From Anaerolineae bacterium (lineage in GTDB: Bacteria > Chloroflexota > Anaerolineae > Promineifilales > Promineifilaceae): a stretch of DNA of 64,000 bases. The position numbers were made by a program, and so were the translations under genes. The notes beneath the pieces were generated by a model that searched no databases, was not told the origin of the DNA, and saw nothing but the letters and a program-made list of their open reading frames with translations. This document shows positions 33,315 through 41,640 of this stretch, piece by piece. The stretch covers positions 103,162 through 167,161 of the forward strand of contig JAHDWJ010000006.1 in NCBI GenBank assembly GCA_023384415.1, given 5' to 3'. Numbering within the stretch: the stretch's first letter is position 1; every line of letters starts with the position of its first letter.

Positions 33315-35492
33315 TCATCGTTTAGGCTGGTGGGGCATAAAGGGTTGGGTGGATACATCATCAGGATCCTGGTTTGTTTTGCCAGGGCCAGCCGGTGGCT
33401 GTGGCGATGAAGGGGATTGAGATGGCGGTGATGACGGCGGCCGCGCTCCTCCAGGTTGTTGCATAAAATATTCAGTGGGCATATTGTCATCTGCTGGGGC
33501 AGGTGGGGGAGATGGGGCTGCTGCCCGCCCGCCACGCGGGGCATCAAAAATTTGGGTTCGATCATCCATGGCTCCTTGGGGCGCAGCTACCTTGAAGCGC
33601 AGCCGCACCCGGCCAATATGGATTTCATCACTATCCCGCAGGTTTTGTGGGGTAAAGCCTACCCGCTCAAAGTTGACATAAGTTCCGCTGGCACTACCTT
33701 CATCCACCAGAATATAGTTTCCCCGATCCATGCGAATACGGGCATGTAGACGGGAAACACTTTTATCCTGGAAGATTACTTTAGCGTGAGCCGGGTCCCG
33801 GCCAATGGTAATGTCATTACCGACGAGGGCAATGGGGGCGGAATGTTCCGCGGCGTATTCTAAGGCTTCGAGAGTTGCCTGGGGCCCCTGGGGGATGGCA
33901 AAGGCGGGCATAAGAATTTGTGTCGCATCGGCGTTATTAGGGGGTAAGCTGCTGGTAGCGACCATAGCTGGGGCAGCAACGGGTGCCGGGGCCGCGCTGC
34001 GGCGGCGCATAAAGATAAAGGCGATAACGACCAGAAATAAGGCAAAACCAATAGCTAAGATACCTAAGACGATACCAATAAGCCCGGCCTGCTCGGAAAC
34101 GACAGAGCCAATGCCGCTGTTGGTTGCGGTAGAGGTTTCGGATGCGGTAGCTGCGACCGTGCTGGCCGGGGCTTCAGCGGCGGGGGCTTCGCTAACGGTG
34201 TCTGCGGCCGCTGGTCGTTCAATGGTTACGGTAAAATCTAGGGGGCTGCTCTGGCCGCTCAAGTTGAGTTCATCTGTCACCTGGATGACCAGACTGTATT
34301 GTCCGGCATCAAGTTGACTGATGTCCCAGGTAAATTGCAGCCGGTTGCTGCTGTCCAGGTCAAGAGAGTCAATCGTTACTTGTTCTACCCCGTTGATGAG
34401 CAAGGTTGCGGCCGCAATTCCACGAGGATGATTGTCCGGCCAATTCACCTGGGCCACAACCAGTTGGCTCAAAGGTTCAATCTCGGCCAAAGGGGTATCA
34501 GGTTCGGGGGCCACCCGGACAATGGGCTGCCTGTTATCAAGCAATACCTGCACTGTCGGCGGTTCAATTGTGACATTAACCTGGCTGGTGCCACTCTGCC
34601 CGGCTGCGGTAATAGTGATGGTGTGCTGCCCACTGCTGGTTAATTGGGAGCGGTAAACCAGTTGGTTTTGCTGTCCAAAAGCGGCTACAGAGCCAAATAG
34701 AGGGGCAGCATCGGCTGGGAGAGGCATATGCAAATAACTCCCGCCTGTCGGCAGAATAAGTTGATTGACATTAGCGATTTCGTTAGCGTCAGCCCTGGCA
34801 CCCAGGATAAAGGCATAAAACGTAATGTGGTTGGCTTGGGCAGCGGTGACCAGGGCAGGGAAATCAAGCTGGGAGTTTAGCAGCCCCCCATCCGTAAACA
34901 GGACAATGGCCCGGTGACGTGTTCCTTCACTGGCTGAAAGACGCTCAATGGCGGCCGCCAACATATCATTTAGGGGTGTTGCTCTGGGGTTACTGGGCAC
35001 ATAAAAATTAATTTTGTTAATTACCTCATTGGCAAAAATAGCCCCGGCTGTATCGGTCAAAAATTCTGGCGCCGTTGAGCTATCATTGGGAACAACCAGA
35101 TGAACGCGATCCAACTGGGAAGGGTTCATATTTTGTTGGGCAAAGGTGACGATAGCATCACGCACCTGCTCTCGCCGGGTCTGGGTGACACCGGTATCAC
35201 GCTGGTTAATGCTGGCATTGGCATCCACGACAAGGGCCAGTTCAACCCCTACCGCAACCTGATCTTGTTGGAACTCAGAGATGACTGTGCCATTTTCGCT
35301 CAGTTGTAGATCGGAAAAATCAGTGAGGGGAGTGCCATCGCCTGCGGCCGCGATAAAATTAACCCGCATCTCAGGAAACGCCGAACTATCCACCTGGGTA
35401 ATTCGTATCTGCGCCCCTTCCTGAGCTTGAGTCGTCCCCGCCCAGCCAAACATTAACAAGAGTAAAAGTAGATATAACCAAAGCCGCTGCAT
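33315..35492 (-). CDS. vWA-TM-FHA membrane protein with repeated TQxF motifs in its tail
   Basis: 725 aa from ATG 35492 (AGAGGA 6 bp upstream). Signal peptide (LWLYLLLLLLMFGWAGTTQAQ), then an extracellular vWA domain (LALVVDANASINQRD... AIVLFTDGG), a beta-sandwich region, one membrane segment (LIGIVLGILAIGFALFLVVIAFIFM) and a cytoplasmic FHA domain (ITIGRDPAHAKVIFQDKSVSRLHARI... GSASGTYVN). The Pro-rich tail carries three short acidic TQ/TE-x-F motifs (RTQIF, PTEYF, STQPF), and ATQIL precedes the FHA domain. They look like phospho-Thr docking sites for FHA domains. The MIDAS-like site has DANAS rather than a clean DxSxS, so metal binding may be altered. Confidence 0.88.
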   Translation of the reverse strand: MQRLWLYLLLLLLMFGWAGTTQAQEGAQIRITQVDSSAFPEMRVNFIAAAGDGTPLTDFSDLQLSENGTVISEFQQDQVAVGVELALVVDANASINQRDTGVTQTRREQVRDAIVTFAQQNMNPSQLDRVHLVVPNDSSTAPEFLTDTAGAIFANEVINKINFYVPSNPRATPLNDMLAAAIERLSASEGTRHRAIVLFTDGGLLNSQLDFPALVTAAQANHITFYAFILGARADANEIANVNQLILPTGGSYLHMPLPADAAPLFGSVAAFGQQNQLVYRSQLTSSGQHTITITAAGQSGTSQVNVTIEPPTVQVLLDNRQPIVRVAPEPDTPLAEIEPLSQLVVAQVNWPDNHPRGIAAATLLINGVEQVTIDSLDLDSSNRLQFTWDISQLDAGQYSLVIQVTDELNLSGQSSPLDFTVTIERPAAADTVSEAPAAEAPASTVAATASETSTATNSGIGSVVSEQAGLIGIVLGILAIGFALFLVVIAFIFMRRRSAAPAPVAAPAMVATSSLPPNNADATQILMPAFAIPQGPQATLEALEYAAEHSAPIALVGNDITIGRDPAHAKVIFQDKSVSRLHARIRMDRGNYILVDEGSASGTYVNFERVGFTPQNLRDSDEIHIGRVRLRFKVAAPQGAMDDRTQIFDAPRGGRAAAPSPPPAPADDNMPTEYFMQQPGGARPPSSPPSQSPSSPQPPAGPGKTNQDPDDVSTQPFMPHQPKR

Positions 35493-35552
35493 ATTCATTC
35501 CTCTCATCCCATATCCCCGCAAAACCTGAAACTCAAAACCATTCCCCCAATT

Positions 35553-36389
35553 CTAAGGCAAGATCACCAAAGCTGCATCATCCCAATAAGTATCCTGGTT
35601 TAGGCGGGGTTGGTCAGGTGAAGACCAGGTGAAAACGGTAATCCGATTCCCTTCAGCATACGCTTCCACACAGGCGATCTCATACCGGTCAATCGGATTA
35701 AAATAGTTAGACCAGCGTACCGACCGGGCATTGGCGTCAGTTCCACCAGTGGGATCAATGCCAACGCGCATAAACATATTGGCTGGGTTGATTGATACGC
35801 CAGCACCACAATTTTCCCCTTGTAGACAGGACCACGCCTGGCCATAGGCACTAAATTGCAGCCGTGTGCCAGAGCTGATGGTGCTATTTTCCACAATTTG
35901 GTACACCCCGGCCCGATATTGGCCAAAACTCTTAAAATATTGCTGCGCTGTGCTGCCGCTGCGAACCCGGCCACCCTCAGTGGCCGGTTTAAATTCGGGG
36001 CGGAAATTCACTGAATCCCCCTGGAACCACCAGCCAACCCATCCAGGAGCTATCAGAAGTTCTTGCCCACCCTGGAAATTAAAGCTGCCTTCAAACGAAG
36101 CATTGGTTAACAGGTTATTGCCCCCAGTCGGACAGGCTGCCAGCCCGGGACCAACCGGGTCTGGGCCTGGGGTTGGGGAAGGCACACGGGTGGGGCGAGG
36201 GGTGGCAACAAACATTTGTAAGGTCGCTGTGGCTGTGGGCAAAAGTGGTGCAGCCAGGGTAGGGGTTGGGGGTAAAGGGGTTTGCGTGGGGGTGACAAAC
36301 GCGACTGGGGGTGCATTGCCTGATGAACCACAAGCCAATGCACCCAACCACAGAAGTATGAGAAGAAAGCGAAAACGGTAATTCATCAT
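35553..36389 (-). CDS. Lipoprotein with Thr/Pro linker and carbohydrate-binding-like domain
   Basis: 278 aa. Lipobox LGALAC places the lipidated Cys at about residue 20, followed by a TPT/PTP linker and a beta-sandwich domain (LLTNASFEGSFNFQGGQELLIAPGWVGWWFQ... QDTYWDDAALVIL) typical of CBM_4_9/galactose-binding-like domains: 'N-asn-a-sFE' opening and 'WDDA' ending. Probably binds an extracellular glycan. It lies 81 bp downstream of the FHA-glycosidase gene and 60 bp upstream of the vWA-FHA gene on the same strand. No enzyme motif is seen. Confidence 0.8.
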   Translation of the reverse strand: MMNYRFRFLLILLWLGALACGSSGNAPPVAFVTPTQTPLPPTPTLAAPLLPTATATLQMFVATPRPTRVPSPTPGPDPVGPGLAACPTGGNNLLTNASFEGSFNFQGGQELLIAPGWVGWWFQGDSVNFRPEFKPATEGGRVRSGSTAQQYFKSFGQYRAGVYQIVENSTISSGTRLQFSAYGQAWSCLQGENCGAGVSINPANMFMRVGIDPTGGTDANARSVRWSNYFNPIDRYEIACVEAYAEGNRITVFTWSSPDQPRLNQDTYWDDAALVILP

Positions 36390-36425
36390 AACTTTTGCTG
36401 CTGTTCAGCTATAAACGCTGGCAAA

Positions 36426-36454
36426 AAGTTGAACTTCCCTAAGAAGTTCAACTT
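36426..36454. repeat. AAGTTGAACTTC hairpin, copy 1
   Basis: Perfect 12-bp arms 36426-36437 and 36443-36454 with a 5-nt loop. The same arms form a second hairpin at 45689-45726. It lies between the FHA-glycosidase gene (minus strand, stop at 36471) and the lipoprotein gene. Confidence 0.75.
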
Positions 36455-36470
36455 ATAAATGGTTCCTGCC

Positions 36471-39038
36471 TTATAATTCACAGGAACGAAAGGAGATAGA
36501 ACGAAGATCGTCGCAGGCGGGGCATCGTTTATTCGGTCGTAAGATAGCATAACCAGCCTGGGGGTCATCGCCGCCATAATTGGTGAAATCAATGTTCCAG
36601 ATAATGAACATCTGTACTTTGCCGGAGCAGCGGGCGCGATGTAAGGCATCGGGCAACCATTCTTCCTGATCCCGTTCGGTTATACCTTCACCCCACCAAA
36701 AATTCCTTGCGCCTGACTGAACCAATGTTTGTTCAAATCCTTGGGGGCTGACATAGCCAAATTCAGTAAAACAAACGGGCATAATATCTCCAGCCGCAAT
36801 CTGTTCTGGAGTGTTAAAAGTTTCCCAATACACATTAAGCAAGGGTAAAAAATACCAGGAATAATGGCCTTGGCCCGGGGGGTTGGGATCAGCCGGGTGG
36901 CCGGTGGTTTCACTAGGGTAGGTAGCTCCAGCGTTAAAATGAGCCCCCAGGCAATCCATGAAGTTGCGTGCCCCAGCAACTAACATATCTTGGAGAAATT
37001 TATCATCATTGCAGCCATTAGCGGCGCAACCCCCTGACCCCGTGAACCCCCCGGTGGGGGCCAGAGCTGCACTGATCACCATAGTGCCTGGACTGGCGGT
37101 TTTGATGGCCTGGTAAGCAGTCTGGAGAAGTATGGTATATTCGCGGCCGTTAATAGACCCAATAGGCCATTCCGTCTCTATATTTGGCTCATTCCACACT
37201 TCGATAGCATCCACTGAGGGGGCCAGGCCGGCCACAAACTCAGCGTAAGCCTGGTGATAAGCGCGGCCGCCCTCCCCTAACTGCTCTCGACTGCCTACCA
37301 CAGAAACGACCACCTTAAAACCTTGTGATCTGATTCGCAATAAATCTTGAGCTGCTGAAACTGGATTGTCACCCAAACCGTAACGCAGCTGTTTTTTGAT
37401 CCAGGTCATGCCAGCGTCCTGAGCCACCGTTAGATTAGCCGTATCCTGGATATGTCCACCATAAGCAAAATTGGCTCGTGGGGTGGGGCGAGGGGTGGCT
37501 GTAGGGCCAATGCCACAGGGATCTGGGTCAGCCCCATCATTGATGCCATCCCCATCCGTGTCGGGATTGATGGGGCTGAGGCAGCCAGTTTCTACTTCAT
37601 ACCCATCCGAGAGACCATCCCCATCGGTATCCCATTTAAGCGGGTCGGTGCCCCATTGTTTTACCTCAGCCCCATCAGAGAGGCCATCCCCATCCGTATC
37701 GGGATCATACGGATTTGTGCCTAACTGTAACTCTTCACGGTTGGTCAGGCCATCGCCATCATCGTCCCCATCCAGCCAGACCTCAGTCATAGTAGCCGCC
37801 ACATCTACAGTGGCGGTTGGGGTATCTGTTGGGGTGTTGGTGGCTGTGGGAGTAGCGGTAGCCAGGGCGGGATTGATGACTGTTTGTTCAAACAAGCCGC
37901 TGTTGATGATCATCAGGGCGAAAAGGGGCACCAGGACGCAACAAAGCATACCCGCCAGGATGGGCAGCCACATGGGGAGGATGTTGAGCTGGTTGTAAAC
38001 CAGGGGCGTTTCAGGAAAAAAGGATTGCTGGCTGGTGCTGACGGTGACGTTGAGGTTATGCCGTTTGCTTTGCCCAATCCAGATTCGTTTGTAGGGGCGG
38101 ATGTGGATGAAATTTTCGCGGGTTTGTTGGGGGGCTACCTGAGCCGTACGTGGTTCAACGGTGATTTCCAGGGAATTACTTGGTTCAGTAACATCTAGGC
38201 GGTAGTCGGTGCGGGCGTTGCCCTGGTTTTCGATGTTTAGGGCGATGGTGCCCCCGGAGCGGCTTTGCAGGGGGTTGGGCAGGGCGGTGAGTACGAGCCT
38301 ATCAAACGGGGTGACTTCTAACTCAGCCCTCTCCTGGGCCACGATTTCCCCTTTTTCGTTAAAGATGGCGATGTCTATGGGGTGGATACCGGCGGCCGTG
38401 CGGGTGCTGATGGGGGGATGAAAATCCAGGGTGACGGTTTTGCTATCTCGGGGGAAAAGTTCGATGTTGCCTCTGGGTAAGGTTACCCAGGTATTGGGTA
38501 CACCGGTGACGGATAGTTTGTAATGGTCTACGATGCGCCCTTCGTTGGTGATTTTAATGGGGAGGGCGGCGCGGCCGCCTGGGGCCACGGTCAGGCGGTG
38601 TTCATGTAGTTCGATACCGGCATCGGAAGGGGCTTGCGGCCGCCGCTGAACGGGTGCCCCGCGCTGCCCCCCATTGCGGCCAGCTGGGGGGGCGATCATC
38701 ACTTCTGATTCGACATCGTTGCTATAATCTGACTGCGGCCGCGCGGTGATATTTTTTAATTGAGCTGGTCCAACATGGATGATCGCATCCGGCGGTACAG
38801 GTTCTTTGACATTGGCTAACAACTGTTTGGTATTGAGCCAGGTGCCATTATTACCCCCTAAATCGGTCACATAAATCTGCCCGTTGCTCACTTCAACCAG
38901 ACAATGTTGACGCGAAACCCGGTTATCGGCAATGCGAATATCGGTATCTGATGAGCGACCCACAATAAATTGGGCTTTATTTAAGGCAATGATTTCTGTC
39001 CGTCCATCAGGATAACGAACTTCCAAATTGGGATTCAT
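36471..39038 (-). CDS. FHA-TM-extracellular TIM-barrel glycosidase fusion
   Basis: 855 aa. An N-terminal FHA domain (about 18-95: [27 protein letters not shown]... GGNNGTWLN, with the Arg, Ser and Asn-Gly-Thr positions intact) is followed by two Ig-like NEW3/COG1470-type domains (about 140-345), one membrane segment (about 354-382), a Thr/Pro linker, a Ca2+-binding thrombospondin type 3 stretch (about 430-505, repeated [10 protein letters not shown]), and a GH clan-A-like barrel (about 520-855). The barrel has an acid/base candidate in VWNEPN (about 614) and a nucleophile candidate in CFTEFGY (about 756). Phospho-Thr recognition inside is thus fused to a glycoside hydrolase outside. Substrate unknown. 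Confidence 0.85.
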   Translation of the reverse strand: MNPNLEVRYPDGRTEIIALNKAQFIVGRSSDTDIRIADNRVSRQHCLVEVSNGQIYVTDLGGNNGTWLNTKQLLANVKEPVPPDAIIHVGPAQLKNITARPQSDYSNDVESEVMIAPPAGRNGGQRGAPVQRRPQAPSDAGIELHEHRLTVAPGGRAALPIKITNEGRIVDHYKLSVTGVPNTWVTLPRGNIELFPRDSKTVTLDFHPPISTRTAAGIHPIDIAIFNEKGEIVAQERAELEVTPFDRLVLTALPNPLQSRSGGTIALNIENQGNARTDYRLDVTEPSNSLEITVEPRTAQVAPQQTRENFIHIRPYKRIWIGQSKRHNLNVTVSTSQQSFFPETPLVYNQLNILPMWLPILAGMLCCVLVPLFALMIINSGLFEQTVINPALATATPTATNTPTDTPTATVDVAATMTEVWLDGDDDGDGLTNREELQLGTNPYDPDTDGDGLSDGAEVKQWGTDPLKWDTDGDGLSDGYEVETGCLSPINPDTDGDGINDGADPDPCGIGPTATPRPTPRANFAYGGHIQDTANLTVAQDAGMTWIKKQLRYGLGDNPVSAAQDLLRIRSQGFKVVVSVVGSREQLGEGGRAYHQAYAEFVAGLAPSVDAIEVWNEPNIETEWPIGSINGREYTILLQTAYQAIKTASPGTMVISAALAPTGGFTGSGGCAANGCNDDKFLQDMLVAGARNFMDCLGAHFNAGATYPSETTGHPADPNPPGQGHYSWYFLPLLNVYWETFNTPEQIAAGDIMPVCFTEFGYVSPQGFEQTLVQSGARNFWWGEGITERDQEEWLPDALHRARCSGKVQMFIIWNIDFTNYGGDDPQAGYAILRPNKRCPACDDLRSISFRSCEL

Positions 39039-39093
39039 ACTCTACCATCCTTAAATTTACAGATAGCGAAACAGCCTGAGCTTAGAATACAGA

Positions 39094-41529
39094 TCAATTG
39101 CCGAGAACAGTGAAGCGTGCTTGTCTGAATGGCTGCTCTATATTGTTCATCGAATCTTCGGCAATTGCAAGAAGTAAAAAGTCGTCTGGCCCGAGTTGAA
39201 TTCCCTGGCCGGGGCCGCTGCCGCCACACCCTCGTTCTGATTCAGCCGTGAGGGTAAACGGGGCGGTGTATACCTGCCAGGTCTGCCCACAATCTAAGCT
39301 GTATTGTACTTCTTTTATCGCTGAACGCAGGGTTCCCCGGTCACGCCCGATCAGGGTGACGGTGACTTCGCCGCTGAAGGTGAAGTCGTCTAACTGGGTG
39401 CCGCTTAGACGAATTTGGGTGATGGGGGTGACGCAATCTTTGAAATGGGGGCCAGCCAGCACATAGCGGCCTGACAGGCTGATAGTGGCCAGGAAACGGT
39501 AGTTGCCAACCGCATCTATAGTAAAGGTTGGCCTGATAGATTGAATGGAAGGGGATGTTGCGTCGTTGGTATAAGGTGTCACCTGGAAGCGGACATCTTC
39601 GGGGCGCACACATTCTAAAGCATCAGGGCGCACGGTAACTTCCCGATTGATGGGGCGTCCTTCTAAATAAGCTGTGCCATTGGCATCACGGGCGATGTAG
39701 GTGAAGCCGGGATGAACGGCAGACCAGCCGACGATGGGGTACAGGTCTACGCTGACGGCGGTTTGAGGAACGCAGGCATCTTCCTGGGTATCTACGTCTA
39801 CCAGGGGGTGCAGCCAGAGATATTCACTGACGATACCGTCTCTTTCGCGGCCGCTGCGATCCAGCCACGGTTCTGACCAGGGGTCTACCGGATATTGTTC
39901 GGTAGGAAAGTAGCCATACGGGTCTATTTTTTCATAAATAGAGAATAGGCCATCTTTGTTAATATCTTTACGGACTTCAAAATGGAGATGGATACCGGTG
40001 CTGCGTCCGGTGGTGCCCATCGTGCCAATACGTGTACCCGCAGGAATTTCGGTGCCTTCTTCCATGGCCGTCATGGCTAAAAAGAAATCATCGGCAGCTA
40101 GATGAAAATAGAGGGTGGCATAAACACCATCTTCTCCCCGGTCGTGGCTTAACCAGACCATGTGGTTGCCGTCGGTGTCTACTCTAGCGGTGTAGAGAAA
40201 GCCATCGGCGGCCGCGAAAACTGGCGTTTGTGGTACTCTTGGATCCCCCACCGGGGCCGGGGCGAAATCTATCCCGGCATGGCCGCTGTAATAATCAAAC
40301 CGGGCATCTGTTCCTTCTGACTCATGTTGGGTAAAGGCGTCCAGACTCAGGCTGCCATCAAAAATGAGCATGGTGGTGGCCACATCATCCGTTTCCTGCC
40401 CGCCAAAGGCTGGGGGATACATGGGATATTGATGATCAAAGAAGCTGTTGATGCGGCCGCCAAAACGGCTACGTTGGGAAATGAGGCGGAACTCCTCAGC
40501 TGTGCCGCCAAAATTTGGCTCTATCCCTTTATAAGGAAAGGGTAGTTCTAGCCATCCCTTGTTTTCTTGAGCCGTAATGAGGGTGATACAGCTGCTCTCC
40601 TCAGGCTCATCGGCCAATGGCGTTGAAGGGACTAAAAGGGTCATAGAGGGCCTGGGAGAAGGGGTTAAAGTGACAAACGCGGCCAGCGTAGGTGTGGCTG
40701 GGCCATTTTCATTTTCCTGAGCGGTAAATATTAGCGGCCCATCGGTGCGCCAGAAGGTCATAATTGCTACCAGGATCACACAGGCCAACAGGATGCCCCC
40801 CATACCAATGGCAGCTCCCAGCCATTTCCCCAGGTTGGAGCGGTTATTTTGGGGGGTCTCTTTTGCAGCGGCCTGGCCCAGGGTATAAAAAAGGCGGGCA
40901 TATCCCACCTCTAACGCCTGGGCAGGAGACCAGGGAGTGGGCTGGTTGAACGGAACCGGCACTCCAGCCAGCAGCACCGGGTTTTTCTGGCTCAAGTTAA
41001 TGACATGGAGTTGGTTTTGATGTAAATTGAGGCGACAATGTTCATTTTCAATACTGCCCACCATCAGGCGGATGTCACAGCGGATGCCGGAACCGACGGT
41101 AGCCGATCCGCGTTCCAGGGTAAAATGGGGTGGTTGGGCTTCGCGGCAGGTAATGTGAGCCACAATCTGACTGGCTGGAACGTCCTCAACTGGGGTGGTT
41201 ACGGTGGGCGATACAGTGGTGGTTCGTGGAGGACGCGGCCGCTTGATCTGTAAGGTCAGGCCGCCGATTTGGACCGATTCGTTTTCGGGCCAGGGTGTGG
41301 GGGTGTGGGGGATGAGTTTGCGGCCGCGTAGTTGTGTTCCATTGGTACTGCCCAGATCCGTTAGCGTAACTTCGCTTTCATTGACCGTTATTTGTAAATG
41401 TTGGCGTGAAAGATGGGAACTAGGGACAACCAGGTCATTGTCACGGGTGCGGCCTAAGCGGTAGCTGCCTTCCTTTAGGGTTTGACGCAGCAGTTCATTT
41501 AGCCCATCTTGAATAATCAGTTCGACCAT
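39094..41529 (-). CDS. FHA-TM-M23 peptidoglycan peptidase fusion
   Basis: 811 aa. A canonical FHA domain (about 20-92: YRLGRTRDNDLVVPSSHLSRQHLQI... GSTNGTQLRG), a second FHA-like domain (about 130-225) that lacks the Ser-Arg-x-His core, one membrane segment (about 237-262), and outside an M23/LytM endopeptidase domain (about 415-525) with HAGIDF (His about 419, Asp) and HLHFEV (His about 514) as Zn2+ ligands. Further beta-rich domains follow to the end. M23 enzymes cut peptide cross-links of the cell wall, so this protein could couple kinase signalling to wall remodelling. It is divergent from the vWA-FHA gene at 41641 and followed after 55 bp by the FHA-glycosidase gene. Confidence 0.88.
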   Translation of the reverse strand: MVELIIQDGLNELLRQTLKEGSYRLGRTRDNDLVVPSSHLSRQHLQITVNESEVTLTDLGSTNGTQLRGRKLIPHTPTPWPENESVQIGGLTLQIKRPRPPRTTTVSPTVTTPVEDVPASQIVAHITCREAQPPHFTLERGSATVGSGIRCDIRLMVGSIENEHCRLNLHQNQLHVINLSQKNPVLLAGVPVPFNQPTPWSPAQALEVGYARLFYTLGQAAAKETPQNNRSNLGKWLGAAIGMGGILLACVILVAIMTFWRTDGPLIFTAQENENGPATPTLAAFVTLTPSPRPSMTLLVPSTPLADEPEESSCITLITAQENKGWLELPFPYKGIEPNFGGTAEEFRLISQRSRFGGRINSFFDHQYPMYPPAFGGQETDDVATTMLIFDGSLSLDAFTQHESEGTDARFDYYSGHAGIDFAPAPVGDPRVPQTPVFAAADGFLYTARVDTDGNHMVWLSHDRGEDGVYATLYFHLAADDFFLAMTAMEEGTEIPAGTRIGTMGTTGRSTGIHLHFEVRKDINKDGLFSIYEKIDPYGYFPTEQYPVDPWSEPWLDRSGRERDGIVSEYLWLHPLVDVDTQEDACVPQTAVSVDLYPIVGWSAVHPGFTYIARDANGTAYLEGRPINREVTVRPDALECVRPEDVRFQVTPYTNDATSPSIQSIRPTFTIDAVGNYRFLATISLSGRYVLAGPHFKDCVTPITQIRLSGTQLDDFTFSGEVTVTLIGRDRGTLRSAIKEVQYSLDCGQTWQVYTAPFTLTAESERGCGGSGPGQGIQLGPDDFLLLAIAEDSMNNIEQPFRQARFTVLGN

Positions 41530-41640
41530 AACCGAATAGCCGCCTATTCAACCCCAGCTTGTTTGGTACAATAGGGGTACAAGTGAGGGGACCTAATTGT
41601 CAACTAAAGTCCATTATAACAAAGTGATGGGGTATAAACG

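Noticed and set aside
37452..37998. Plus-strand frames with repeated [14 protein letters not shown] peptides
   Set aside because: Antisense of the TSP3 calcium-binding repeats and Thr/Pro linker of the FHA-glycosidase gene; repetition is inherited from the sense strand.
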